Shown here: one piece after another, positions 25,591 through 35,582 of the stretch | Position numbering within the stretch: position 1 is the stretch's first letter | How the letters are laid out: each line of letters begins with the position of its first letter | DNA from: Candidatus Saccharimonadales bacterium | GTDB lineage: Bacteria; Patescibacteriota; Saccharimonadia; Saccharimonadales; Saccharimonadaceae | Direction of reading: 5' to 3' | DNA: 64,000 nt | Assembly: GCA_035697325.1 (NCBI GenBank) | Contig: DASSDB010000002.1 | Coordinates: 155,232 to 219,231, forward strand | The notes under the pieces: generated by a model | Databases searched by the model: none | Told to the model about the DNA's origin: nothing | The model's input: only the letters and a program-made list of their open reading frames with translations | Position numbers and translations under genes: made by a program

Positions 25591-26460
25591 TCATGAAAGG
25601 CAATCAACGAGAGAAAGAAGGTAATCACCATAACCAGATTTTTTGAGTGGCTGAGCTTGTTCAAGCAATTGATCAGCGTTGATGTAACCTTCTTTAAAAG
25701 CAACTTCTTCGGGGCTGCCAATAATGAGGCCGGTGCGGCGCTGAATAGCACGAATATAATCAGCAGCATCGGTCATTGAGTCGATAGTACCCGTATCGAG
25801 CCATGCATCGCCACGATCAAGCGTGGTGACCGTCAATTTGCCCCGGCGAAGATATTCTTCGTTGACGGCAGTAATTTCAAGTTCGCCACGATCACTTGGT
25901 TGTACGTTCTTGGCGATTTCAATGACGTCATTATCGTAAAAGTAGAGGCCGACTACGGCAAAATCGGACTTAGGCGCTTTTGGTTTTTCTTCAATAGAAA
26001 CCGCTACGTTGTTTTCGTCAAACTCAACGACGCCGTAGCGCTCAGGATCGGAGACGCGGTAAGCGAATACGTTGCCGCCTTCTGGATCCATGCAGTTTTT
26101 GAGCGATTTGCCAAGATCGGAGCCATGGAAAATATTGTCGCCAAGCACCAGCGCGACTTTATCGTCACCAATGAACTCCTCGCCAATAATAAAGGCTTGA
26201 GCCAGGCCATCGGGTGAAGGTTGAACTTCGTAAGAGAGTTTGATACCCCACTGTGAACCGTCGCCAAGCAGGTTTTGGAAAGACTTCTGATCTTCGGGTG
26301 TTGTAATGATAAGAATATCGCGAATACCCGCAAGCATGAGGGTTGTAAGCGGATAATATACCATTGGTTTGTCATAGATCGGCATCAGTTGTTTGCTGAT
26401 TCCTTTTGTAATAGGCCACAAACGTGTTCCTGAGCCACCCGCTAGAATAATACCCTTCAT
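25591..26460 (-). CDS. rmlA: Glucose-1-phosphate thymidylyltransferase
   Basis: The first step of dTDP-rhamnose synthesis is glucose-1-phosphate + dTTP to dTDP-glucose. The 289-residue enzyme starts [19 protein letters not shown] (nucleotidyl-transfer loop), followed by [41 protein letters not shown] and [10 protein letters not shown]. The start at 26460 was chosen from the family N-terminus and a strong Shine-Dalgarno, GAGGAG, 5-8 nt upstream. It lies 20 bp after the rmlC-rmlD fusion gene. Confidence 0.95.
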   Translation of the reverse strand: MKGIILAGGSGTRLWPITKGISKQLMPIYDKPMVYYPLTTLMLAGIRDILIITTPEDQKSFQNLLGDGSQWGIKLSYEVQPSPDGLAQAFIIGEEFIGDDKVALVLGDNIFHGSDLGKSLKNCMDPEGGNVFAYRVSDPERYGVVEFDENNVAVSIEEKPKAPKSDFAVVGLYFYDNDVIEIAKNVQPSDRGELEITAVNEEYLRRGKLTVTTLDRGDAWLDTGTIDSMTDAADYIRAIQRRTGLIIGSPEEVAFKEGYINADQLLEQAQPLKKSGYGDYLLSLVDCLS

Positions 26461-26480
26461 GTAGTCCTCCTCGCTTAAGA

Positions 26481-27896
26481 CTAGTTGTCTTCTAAATACA
26501 ATGTGAGAGCTTGGCGCCAATCTCTCGGCGTAAAACCTTGAGCCTTTATTTTAGCAAGATTGAGCATGCTTTGTAAGGGGCGGGGCGCAGCCGTAGGCTT
26601 ATCTTTGAAGTACTCTTCCGTGCTAACAGGGGTGACATCAGTTTCTTGTTTGCCGGAGTGTTCAAATACGATCTTGGCGATATCCGCCCAGCTTGAGGCA
26701 TCTCCTTCATTTGAAAGATTATATGTGCCGTAAGGACTCTGTGTAACGAGGAGATGTTTGATACCGCTTGCAAGGTCTTCGGTGAAAGTAAGCCGCCCTA
26801 TCTGATCGCTCACCACACTCGGCTTGATGTCTCGTTCAGCCAGAGATTTCATAATCTGGATAAAGTTTTTTCCTTCACCAATGACCCAAGTGGTACGAAT
26901 AATGTAATGCCTGGGAGTTGTGCTTGCGGCAATATCACCTGCTGCCTTGGATTGCCCGTATACACCAAGAGGTGAGAGTGCCTCGTCTTCATCGTGCACG
27001 CTGTTGGTCCCGTCAAAAACGTAGTCGGACGATACATGCACAAGTGTGAGGGTATTCTCTGATGCGATGCGGCTAAGATTTGCGACCGCTTCGGCATTGG
27101 TTTTCCACGCGGCTTTTCGACCATTGTTTGTTTCGGCTTCATCAACTGCCGTGTACGCGGCGGCATTAATAATAGTGCTGTAGTCGCGCCAGCGCCGAAG
27201 CGTATCGAGGCGGCTGCTGGTTATATCGAGCTCTTCGCGACCAACAAACTCGGCCTCGGGGAATTCTTTTCGAAGCGCTTTGCCAAGTTGCCCGTTTGCA
27301 CCGGTAACAAGAATTTTCTTTGGTTTAACTGGCTGGACATCTTTAAGGAACGGATGATTCTTATCTTTTTCCGACATTTCCCATTCTTCGGGAGCGATTG
27401 GCCACTTGATACCAAGCGAGGGGTCGGTCGCATTAACAAAACTATATGAAGCGTCAGGGTGCCAGTGATCGTTTACGAGGTATGAATAGACTGTATTGTC
27501 CTCTAGTGTAAGATAAGAATTTGCAACACCAGCAGGAACGAAAATAGCTTTACTGGCATCGATTTCCGTGGTGAAAACCTGGCCAAAAGTAGGGCTGTTT
27601 TCGCGGATATCGACCCATGCACCAAAAAAACTGCCGCTTCCAACAGAAATGAACTTATCCCAGGGTTCAGCATGAATGCCACGCATGGTGCCACGCTTGC
27701 CATTGAATGAGAAATTATTTTGAATCGGTCCGAAATCGGGGAGTCCTATGGCAAGCATTTTCTCGCGTTGCCAGTTTTCTTTAAACCATCCTCGGTTGTC
27801 TCCTAGAATGCTGAGATCAAAGATGACTAGCCCGGGAATAGAAGTTTCGTGTTTTTTAAGTGTTTTGCTGAATTCTAAATGCATCGGATCTGACAT
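26481..27896 (-). CDS. rmlCD: Fused dTDP-4-dehydrorhamnose 3,5-epimerase and reductase (RmlC-RmlD)
   Basis: This is two steps of dTDP-L-rhamnose synthesis in one 471-residue chain. Residues 1-180 are a cupin epimerase: [28 protein letters not shown] (active-site His), [14 protein letters not shown] and [15 protein letters not shown]. Residues 192-471 are a short-chain reductase: [16 protein letters not shown] (NAD(P)H loop), [23 protein letters not shown] and [10 protein letters not shown] (Tyr-x3-Lys). Fusions of this order are known in some actinobacteria and CPR. An extended -10 lies 9 nt before ATG with no Shine-Dalgarno site. It heads an operon with rmlA. Confidence 0.93.
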   Translation of the reverse strand: MSDPMHLEFSKTLKKHETSIPGLVIFDLSILGDNRGWFKENWQREKMLAIGLPDFGPIQNNFSFNGKRGTMRGIHAEPWDKFISVGSGSFFGAWVDIRENSPTFGQVFTTEIDASKAIFVPAGVANSYLTLEDNTVYSYLVNDHWHPDASYSFVNATDPSLGIKWPIAPEEWEMSEKDKNHPFLKDVQPVKPKKILVTGANGQLGKALRKEFPEAEFVGREELDITSSRLDTLRRWRDYSTIINAAAYTAVDEAETNNGRKAAWKTNAEAVANLSRIASENTLTLVHVSSDYVFDGTNSVHDEDEALSPLGVYGQSKAAGDIAASTTPRHYIIRTTWVIGEGKNFIQIMKSLAERDIKPSVVSDQIGRLTFTEDLASGIKHLLVTQSPYGTYNLSNEGDASSWADIAKIVFEHSGKQETDVTPVSTEEYFKDKPTAAPRPLQSMLNLAKIKAQGFTPRDWRQALTLYLEDN

Positions 27897-27905
27897 ATCT
27901 CTATC

Positions 27906-27914
27906 AGTATAACA
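27906..27914 (-). promoter_or_regulatory. Extended -10 promoter of rmlCD
   Basis: TGTTATACT on the minus strand ends 9 nt before the ATG at 27896, leaving an mRNA leader of only a few nucleotides. Confidence 0.55.
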
Positions 27915-27974
27915 AAGCTATCAATTCTCGTCATAAATTGCCAATAATGAAAGAGTATGTTTAAATAGGACATT

Positions 27975-28676
27975 ATGACACATTATGACTACGACCGCGT
28001 TGCGATGATCGAGGCGGAGCTTGCTGAGCTGGCGCCTGAAGATCGTGAAAGAATAGCAAAACACCTTTTTGATACGGCAGATACCGCCACCCGGCTTTCG
28101 CTTACTGTCAAAGGCCTCGAGGAGCGTGAGCCAGGCAGACAGCCATTCGAGCTATTTACCCAGATGGCGCGCATTGCTGTACTGCCAACATACGAAGCCG
28201 CCATTATTCGTCCTAACGAACAAGAACGAAGCGTTGATATCCTGATGAAGCAGCGCAAAAGTGAAAACGGCAATCAAGACTGGTGGGAAGGGCAATGGCA
28301 CGTTCCCGGCACGGTAATGCTCTCGAGTGATGAATATCCTGAGAATTTTGAAGACTTTAGTGTCATGCGAAACAGGTTATTTAAGGCAGAACTTGGCGAT
28401 GCACTCGAAGTTGTCGGTGAGCCATATATTTTGCCGCCTGTACTACGCGGTGGTGATCGCGGCAAAGAAGTAACGGTTCGCGAACTAATGCTCGCCGAGC
28501 AAAAACCAGGCAAGCGGTTACCGGAAAATACACAGTTTTTTGAAATCCGAAATGTACTCGCCAACCCACCGGGCGGGGGCCTTGTGGGTACTCATGCTGA
28601 GTTTCTTACAAGTGTTATCGATGTTCTCTCAAGTGTGGATCGCCACCGTCGACCACCTCTCTTGCTTGAGCCTTAA
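27975..28676 (+). CDS. Nudix-fold-like protein with degenerate Nudix box
   Basis: The 233-residue product is soluble. After an N-terminal helical region (about 1-60), the segment AAIIRPNEQERSVDILMKQR, then WWEGQWHVPGTVMLSSDEYPE, resembles the start of a Nudix domain (strand, glycine turn, W-x-x-P-G-G). The following helix lacks the REuxEExGu catalytic residues, giving FEDFSVMRNRLFKAEL. It is therefore probably non-hydrolytic, perhaps a nucleotide or ligand sensor. A bona fide Nudix gene is convergent with it, and the stops share TTAA at 28673-28676. The fold call is by pattern only. Confidence 0.6.
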   Translation: MTHYDYDRVAMIEAELAELAPEDRERIAKHLFDTADTATRLSLTVKGLEEREPGRQPFELFTQMARIAVLPTYEAAIIRPNEQERSVDILMKQRKSENGNQDWWEGQWHVPGTVMLSSDEYPENFEDFSVMRNRLFKAELGDALEVVGEPYILPPVLRGGDRGKEVTVRELMLAEQKPGKRLPENTQFFEIRNVLANPPGGGLVGTHAEFLTSVIDVLSSVDRHRRPPLLLEP

Positions 28677-29182
28677 GCTTCTTTTTCAAGATAAGCAATT
28701 TCAAGGAGGTAAGCGGCAATACTCTCTGTATTGTTAATTTCACCGTCTAGAATCATCTTCTTTATTGAGGCGAGAGGAAGCTTTTTAACTTCCATAATGC
28801 CTTCTTCTTTGTCGAGCAGGTTGGTGTCTGGTTCCAGGTCTCTTGCAAGGCAAATCGTACCGCGAAATGTCGTCATCCCCATAGCGACGCGTGGGCTTGA
28901 AAGAATGGTAATAGATCTGGCTTTCAAGCCGGCTTCTTCTAGGAGCTCGCGTTGTGCTGCAATGACAGGATCTTCTCCGTCCGTTCTTCCTGCCGGACAC
29001 TGCCAGGCCATTTCACGAGTTGTGTAATGTTCTTGTTTGACAAGATACGAGTTACCCTCAGAATCAACAGGTACAATGTACATACTATCACTTGTTGACT
29101 CCACGAAGCCATAGATACCATCCTTGCCGCTTGGCATCGTCACCCGATCTTCATACACGCGCATCCAAGGGTTCTCATACAC
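28673..29182 (-). CDS. Nudix hydrolase, ADP-ribose pyrophosphatase-like
   Basis: The product has about 169 residues from a GTG start. It contains YLVKQEHYTTREMAWQCPAG and the Nudix box GRTDGEDPVIAAQRELLEEAGL (G-x5-E-x7-REuxEExG with small spacing variation), about residues 65-88. This family hydrolyses ADP-ribose or similar nucleoside diphosphate compounds. The reading frame continues upstream of GTG 29182 for 11 codons that spell a family-like N-terminus (SWQTKSSKIVYENPW), but the only start-like codon there is CTG at 29215, directly after the rmlB stop. The true start is therefore unsettled. Confidence 0.88.
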   Translation of the reverse strand: MYENPWMRVYEDRVTMPSGKDGIYGFVESTSDSMYIVPVDSEGNSYLVKQEHYTTREMAWQCPAGRTDGEDPVIAAQRELLEEAGLKARSITILSSPRVAMGMTTFRGTICLARDLEPDTNLLDKEEGIMEVKKLPLASIKKMILDGEINNTESIAAYLLEIAYLEKEA

Positions 29183-29216
29183 TATCTTAGATGATTTGGT
29201 CTGCCAGCTTTTCAGA

Positions 29217-30287
<1,071 letters not shown>

Positions 30288-30330
30288 TTAATACAACTAG
30301 CTTAGAAGAGGGAGAAGTAAAGTCACCACA

Positions 30331-30365
30331 TGATATAATGAAGATTCTACGACAATACAGGAGGA
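30331..30365 (+). promoter_or_regulatory. Extended -10 and strong Shine-Dalgarno of the 30369 gene
   Basis: TGATATAAT at 30331-30339, then AGGAGGA at 30359-30365, 3 nt before ATG 30369. This leadered start contrasts with the leaderless starts nearby. The rest of the 147-bp gap to rmlB holds no gene I would support. Confidence 0.6.
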
Positions 30366-30368
30366 CCT

Positions 30369-30812
30369 ATGAAGATAGCGATTGTGAGCGGCTTTTTTAA
30401 CCCACTTCACGGCGGACACTTGGACATGATTGAAGCGGCGAGGAAACTAGGGGACAAACTAATTGTCATCGTCAACAACGATGTGCAGCAAGTGATTAAA
30501 AAAGACAAGATTATTTTGCCGGAGCAAAATCGCATGCGACTTATGGCGGCTCTGCGCGATGTTGATGAAGTAGTGCTAGCTATCGATCAGGATCCACCTG
30601 TTACCAAAACACTTGAAAAAATAGCAAAGCAATACCCCAATGATGAAATTATCTTTGCCAATGGCGGCGACAGAGTTGATCCAAACGCGCTGCCCGGTCT
30701 TGAAGCGGCAATGTGTGAACAGTTGGGTATAGCAATGGTGTTTGGTGTTGGTGGGGATCAAAAAGCGGATTCATCGACCCGCATCAATCAAGCTCTAGGA
30801 CACAAAAAATAG
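30369..30812 (+). CDS. Cytidylyltransferase-like nucleotidyltransferase
   Basis: The 147-residue HxGH-class nucleotidyltransferase begins IAIVSGFFNPLHGGHLDMIEAA, with HGGH binding the nucleotide triphosphate. It also has LIVIVNNDVQQVIKKDK and a C-terminal ADSSTRINQAL in place of the ISSTxIR motif. Relatives make CDP-glycerol (TagD), ADP-heptose (HldE C-terminus) or CDP-sugars. In this glycan locus it may activate an alcohol phosphate or sugar phosphate, but the substrate is unknown. Confidence 0.85.
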   Translation: MKIAIVSGFFNPLHGGHLDMIEAARKLGDKLIVIVNNDVQQVIKKDKIILPEQNRMRLMAALRDVDEVVLAIDQDPPVTKTLEKIAKQYPNDEIIFANGGDRVDPNALPGLEAAMCEQLGIAMVFGVGGDQKADSSTRINQALGHKK

Positions 30813-30879
30813 AGAATTCTCCTCTTGTCATAATCTTATAAACAGCTTATGATTCAGAGTAGTAATTAGGGGCATAAAA

Positions 30880-32736
30880 ATGAATGACGACAAAAACCAA
30901 GAACCGGTGAACGACAACGACCTTAACGATATTAACCTTGGTGACATCGATAAGGAAGATACCGCTGTCGATACGAACACGGCTTCTTTTGAGACGTCTA
31001 AGCCTGCCGAAGAAAAGCTCTCGCAATCTGAGCTGCCTGCTCCTGAAGGTCAACCTGCTCCAGCTGTTATTTTTCCTAAAAAGGAAAACTGGTTCAAGCG
31101 ATTTCTTCGTACTAAAAAAGGAAAAGTAATCGTCGTCATCCTCGGAATTCTTATTATTGCGGGAGTGTTATTTGCCATACCCGCGACCCGCTACGGTATC
31201 TTAGGCAAATTTATCAAGCGCGATGCTAATCTTGTGGTTATAGATAGCATAACAAAAAAACCGGTCAGCCAGGCAACGGTTGAGATGGGGACTTTTAGTG
31301 CAAAAACCGACACTAGCGGAAAGGTAGCTCTTGATGATGTGCCTGTTGGTGAATACGCTGTTAAGATAACCAAAAAGTACTACAAAGATGCGGGCGCGTC
31401 TTATACGGTTCCTATATTTGGAAATTCCAGCGAAGTAACCGTAAACCTAGAAGCAACTGGACGCCAAGTAACGGTGATAGTGACCAATCTTGTTACCAAA
31501 CAGCCCCTAGCCGGTGCGACGATAGCGGTTGATGATGTATCGTCGGTGGCTAACGATAAAGGCGAGGCGACGATCGTTCTACCGGCCGACAAGCAAACGG
31601 TAAAAGCAACTATAAAACAGGAAGCGTATAACGATGCAACGGTTGATCTTAAGGTAACCGATCAAGTGGATGCTAACCAGGTGCCACTGACACCAAGAGG
31701 CACGGTGTATTACCTGAGTAAGGCTACCGGTAAAATTAATGTTATGAAGGCGAACCTGGATGGTACGTCCGCATCCGTGGTTGTAACGGCGACAGGGAAT
31801 GAAAGTGACAGAGAAACGGCACTCCTTGCCGCTCGGGACTGGAAATACATGGTACTTTCCGCTAAGCGGAAGCCGGGTGTCGTCAATCAGCTTTATGTTA
31901 TCGATGCCAAGACAGACAGCCTTAAAGCAATCGATGAGGGCAACGTCGTACTTACTCTTGGTGGCTGGTCGGGTCATAATTTTCTTTACATCGTTGACCA
32001 ACTCGATAAGCAACCCTGGCAAGATAAAAAACAAGTGCTTAAAAGTTACAATGCCGACACGGGAAAACTGACGATTGTCGATGAAACGACAGGTACGGGT
32101 ACGAGCTACATGAATATGGAGGCAGAATTTCTAGCACGACCATATATCATCGAGAATAAGGTAGTTTACGTGAAAGCAGTCAACCGAGGAAGTGCCTTTG
32201 GAACTCCTCACGCCAAAAAACCCGCAATTATGACGGCTAATCCTGATGGGGGCCAACTGCAACGAGTAAAAGAGTTTGATTTTACGGCTACAAATAGCCT
32301 TGATGCCAAACTTTATGAACCCCAAGCTGTTTATTTCCGTTATGGTCATGATGGTAAACCTACCGAATTTTACGAATACGAAAACGGTTCAGTAAAAAGT
32401 ATTACCAATGATGATACGAAGTTTGAAAATACATTTTACCCAACCTTCCTTATTTCGCCCGATGGCCAGAAGACCTTCTGGGATGAGCCACGAAATGGCA
32501 AGAATGCGATTTTTATCGGTGACAAAAACGGATCAAATGGCAAAGAGCTCGCTCAACAATCCGAGTACAAGGCTTATGGGTGGTATGGCGATGGTTACAT
32601 CCTTCTCTCTAAAGGGGGAAGTGAACTCTACATCGCCTCAGCCGACCAGCCGATAGATGCTCCTGTGAAAATTACTAATTATCATAAGCCGATCATCAAT
32701 TTTGAAGGATATGGCTACGGCTACGGAGGCTTTTAG
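30880..32736 (+). CDS. Membrane-anchored extracellular protein with regulatory-like beta domains and a propeller-like domain
   Basis: The 618-residue product has an acidic cytoplasmic N-terminus at 1-70, a basic stop-transfer segment and one membrane helix at about 82-102. Outside the membrane are two carboxypeptidase-regulatory-like or PEGA-like beta domains (about 112-190 and 192-270), for example ITKKPVSQATVEMGTFSAK and VTKQPLAGATIAVDDVSS. Residues 275-610 have repeated S/P-DG and Y-x-L strands resembling a TolB/DPP-IV-like beta propeller (YLSKATGKINVMKANLDG, FLISPDGQKTFWDEP). The chain ends in a Gly/Tyr tail. Function is unknown; a surface sensor or adhesin is possible. It is followed after 3 bp by glmS. 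Confidence 0.7.
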   Translation: MNDDKNQEPVNDNDLNDINLGDIDKEDTAVDTNTASFETSKPAEEKLSQSELPAPEGQPAPAVIFPKKENWFKRFLRTKKGKVIVVILGILIIAGVLFAIPATRYGILGKFIKRDANLVVIDSITKKPVSQATVEMGTFSAKTDTSGKVALDDVPVGEYAVKITKKYYKDAGASYTVPIFGNSSEVTVNLEATGRQVTVIVTNLVTKQPLAGATIAVDDVSSVANDKGEATIVLPADKQTVKATIKQEAYNDATVDLKVTDQVDANQVPLTPRGTVYYLSKATGKINVMKANLDGTSASVVVTATGNESDRETALLAARDWKYMVLSAKRKPGVVNQLYVIDAKTDSLKAIDEGNVVLTLGGWSGHNFLYIVDQLDKQPWQDKKQVLKSYNADTGKLTIVDETTGTGTSYMNMEAEFLARPYIIENKVVYVKAVNRGSAFGTPHAKKPAIMTANPDGGQLQRVKEFDFTATNSLDAKLYEPQAVYFRYGHDGKPTEFYEYENGSVKSITNDDTKFENTFYPTFLISPDGQKTFWDEPRNGKNAIFIGDKNGSNGKELAQQSEYKAYGWYGDGYILLSKGGSELYIASADQPIDAPVKITNYHKPIINFEGYGYGYGGF

Positions 32737-32739
32737 ACC

Positions 32740-34560
32740 GTGTGTGGAATCGTTGGCTACATAGGTAAACGAGACGCGCAAGATATACTACTCGGCGGCC
32801 TCAGGCGTCTTGAATACAGAGGGTATGACTCGGCAGGTATCATAACGGTTGACGCCAAGCACAAAGCGACGCTTCTACGTGCCAAAGGCAAGGTGAGTGA
32901 GCTTGAGACCTTAGTTTCTGCGCACGAGACGCGCGACATGGTGGGCATCGGACATACACGCTGGGCAACACACGGTGAACCTTCAGAAAAAAACGCCCAT
33001 CCTCATAAAGCCGGAGATATTTACCTTGTTCATAATGGTATCATTGAGAACTATAAGGATCTTCGCGCCCAGTTGAAGAACCATGTATTCGTGAGCGATA
33101 CGGATACGGAGGTTCTGGCGGCTCTTATTAATTCGTTGTATGACGTCAAGACACCTCTTAAAGAAGCGGTTTCAAGGGCGCTTCGCCGAGTAGTGGGCAC
33201 CTATGGTATTGCCGTTGTATCTGCAAGAAATCCTGAAGAAATAGTCGTTGCACGAAAAGGAAGCCCGCTTATCATAGGAGTTGGTAATGACGAAACGCTC
33301 ATCGCAAGCGATGCTTCGGCACTTGTGGGTCATACTACCCAGGCCATTTACTTGAATGATGGTGAGATGGCTGTGTGTCGCGCCTCTGAAGTGGCCCTTG
33401 AAAGTCTTGATGCGACTCCGCTTGACGTTCGCATCGAAACGATAGAAGTTGATATGAGATCCATCCAAAAACAGGGGTACGATCATTTTCTTCTGAAGGA
33501 AATTTGCGAACAACCCGATACGCTACAGGCAACCATCAACGGACGAGTAGTAAAAGATGAGCACCGCGTACAGCTTGGTGGACTCAATATGACGCCCGAC
33601 GAACTCCGTGCGGTCGAACACATTACAATTATAGGCTGCGGCACGGCGTACTATGCCGGGCTTCTTGCATCGTACTACCTTGAACAATTGGTAGATGGTA
33701 TCACGGTAACGGTGGCTATTGCTTCGGAACTTCGCTACAGATCGTTTCATATGCCCAAGAACAGTGTTGCGCTCGTGGTGTCGCAATCGGGTGAAACAGC
33801 CGATACGCTGGCCTGTCTTCGTGAGATAAAACGTCGTGGAGTCAAAACGCTCGGTATTATCAACGCCGTTGGCTCAACGATTGCCCGCGAAGTCGATGGT
33901 GGTATTTATGTGCATGCCGGCCCAGAAATTTCTGTTGCGAGTACCAAAGCATTTACCTCACAAGTTGCGGCCATGAGCATGTTCGGCGTTCAGTTGGCAC
34001 AGGCAAAAGGTGTCAGTATTCAGCAGACAGCCGCATTTGTGGATGAAATTGCACAACTTCCTGAAGAGATTAAATCTATAATCACTTCAAATAAAGATGA
34101 AATCCAAAAAATTGCCAAAAAATATGTGCATTATGAGCACAGTTTATTCCTCGGACGAGATACACTTTTTCCGGTCGCACTAGAAGGCGCCCTGAAGCTT
34201 AAGGAGATCTCTTACATCCAGGCAGAAGGGTATGCGGCAGGTGAGCTGAAGCATGGGCCTATTGCGCTTATTGATGATCGGTTCTTCGAGGTGATGCTCC
34301 TTATAGAAGGCTGGCTGTTTGATAAATCTGCGAGCAATCTCAGCGAGATAAATGCCCGAGGCGGTCATGTGTTAGCAATTACCAATAGCGCAAAGCCGAT
34401 CGATGCAGAGACAGTCATTCGTATTTCAACCAAACTGATAACTCTTGCGCCAATCGTATTGAATGTTGTGCAACAACTCTTTGCGTACTATGTTGCGGTA
34501 AATAAGGGGAATGATGTGGACCAGCCTCGTAACCTGGCAAAGAGCGTTACGGTTGAGTAG
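32740..34560 (+). CDS. glmS: Glutamine-fructose-6-phosphate aminotransferase (isomerizing)
   Basis: GlmS makes glucosamine-6-phosphate for peptidoglycan and wall amino sugars. The 606 residues begin with a GTG codon directly before Cys2 (CGIVGYIGKRDA), the glutaminase nucleophile after Met removal. Other marks are GHTRWATHGEP, HNGIIENY, SDTDTEVLAALI, two SIS domains (GCGTAYYAGLL and SQSGETADTLACL; later LFLGRDTLFPVALEGALKLKEISYI) and the C-terminal LAKSVTVE. The first bases lie 3 bp after the preceding gene. Its 3' end overlaps the convergent galE by 14 bp. No glmS ribozyme is possible in the 3-bp gap. Confidence 0.97.
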   Translation: MCGIVGYIGKRDAQDILLGGLRRLEYRGYDSAGIITVDAKHKATLLRAKGKVSELETLVSAHETRDMVGIGHTRWATHGEPSEKNAHPHKAGDIYLVHNGIIENYKDLRAQLKNHVFVSDTDTEVLAALINSLYDVKTPLKEAVSRALRRVVGTYGIAVVSARNPEEIVVARKGSPLIIGVGNDETLIASDASALVGHTTQAIYLNDGEMAVCRASEVALESLDATPLDVRIETIEVDMRSIQKQGYDHFLLKEICEQPDTLQATINGRVVKDEHRVQLGGLNMTPDELRAVEHITIIGCGTAYYAGLLASYYLEQLVDGITVTVAIASELRYRSFHMPKNSVALVVSQSGETADTLACLREIKRRGVKTLGIINAVGSTIAREVDGGIYVHAGPEISVASTKAFTSQVAAMSMFGVQLAQAKGVSIQQTAAFVDEIAQLPEEIKSIITSNKDEIQKIAKKYVHYEHSLFLGRDTLFPVALEGALKLKEISYIQAEGYAAGELKHGPIALIDDRFFEVMLLIEGWLFDKSASNLSEINARGGHVLAITNSAKPIDAETVIRISTKLITLAPIVLNVVQQLFAYYVAVNKGNDVDQPRNLAKSVTVE

Positions 34561-35569
34561 TCTCTCGATATCCATTTGGATTTTGCGACTGCCATCGCCA
34601 TGAGTCGGCGCATGCTTCTTCTATTGTTTTTTCAGTTTTCCAGTGTAATTCGTTCAGTGCCTTCGACGCGTCAGCGTAATATTCCGGCAAATCTCCTGCC
34701 CGTCGTGGCGCGAACTCGTAAGGTATGGGTATGCCTGTTGCTTGCTCAAACGCATGAATGAGCTCAAGTACGGAAGTGCCCTTTCCTGATCCTAAATTAT
34801 AGGCAGACCAACCTTGCTGGCTATTTTCTAATGCGGCAAGATGCCCTTTTGCCAGATCGACTACATGAATATAATCACGGACGCCCGTACCGTCAATGGT
34901 ATTATAGTCGTTACCAAATATAGATAATCGTTTGCGCTTGCCACTCGCCACTTGGGTTATATAGGGCATAAGATTATTAGGCACTCCAGATGGATCTTCG
35001 CCAATTCGCCCACTTGCATGCGCGCCGATCGGATTAAAGTAGCGAAGCACGGTAAAGCAGTTTGTGCCGTCGGCCTTGGCGGTATCTTTTAGTATTTGCT
35101 CTATGATATATTTTGTTTGCCCATAAGGATTAGTAATACCTTGGCCAGTGGAAAGGAATTCATTATAAGGGATCGTAGAGGAGCCATACACGGTAGCAGA
35201 TGAACTAAATACCAATTGCTTCACGTTAAATTCTTGCATTGTTTCGAGCAATGTTAACGTTGAGTCGAGGTTAGTTCGGTAATAGGTGAGCGGTTTTTGC
35301 GTCGATTCGCCCACTGCTTTTAAGCCGGCAAAGTGAATGACTCCATCGAATACGCTCGCTTTGAATATCCCGCGCGTTTTTACCTTATCCTTAAGGTCAA
35401 AAACATGAAGGGGAACTTTTTTGCCGCTTAGTTCCTCAATGCGACGCATAACCTCCGCGTTGCTATTTGAAAGGTTATCTACGACCTCTACTGTATGTCC
35501 GGCTTGCAGTAGCTCGATGATAGTATGGCTGCCGATATATCCGGCTCCGCCTGTGACAAGAATGTGCAT
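34547..35569 (-). CDS. galE: UDP-glucose 4-epimerase
   Basis: GalE interconverts UDP-glucose and UDP-galactose (or the N-acetyl forms). The 340-residue protein has ILVTGGAGYIGSHTIIELL, VDNLSNSN, GVIHFAGLKAVGES, FSSSATVYG, NPYGQTKYIIEQIL (Tyr-x3-Lys), LRYFNPIGAHASGRIGEDP and RDYIHVVDLAKGH. Length is normal. It supplies galactose-type donors for the surrounding glycosyltransferases. The C-terminus overlaps the 3' end of glmS on the other strand. Confidence 0.95.
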   Translation of the reverse strand: MHILVTGGAGYIGSHTIIELLQAGHTVEVVDNLSNSNAEVMRRIEELSGKKVPLHVFDLKDKVKTRGIFKASVFDGVIHFAGLKAVGESTQKPLTYYRTNLDSTLTLLETMQEFNVKQLVFSSSATVYGSSTIPYNEFLSTGQGITNPYGQTKYIIEQILKDTAKADGTNCFTVLRYFNPIGAHASGRIGEDPSGVPNNLMPYITQVASGKRKRLSIFGNDYNTIDGTGVRDYIHVVDLAKGHLAALENSQQGWSAYNLGSGKGTSVLELIHAFEQATGIPIPYEFAPRRAGDLPEYYADASKALNELHWKTEKTIEEACADSWRWQSQNPNGYRETTQP

Positions 35570-35582
35570 GTTTAATGTTCCT

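Noticed and set aside
32737-32742. glmS ribozyme/riboswitch
   Set aside because: Only 3 bp separate the preceding stop from the glmS start; there is no room for the ribozyme.
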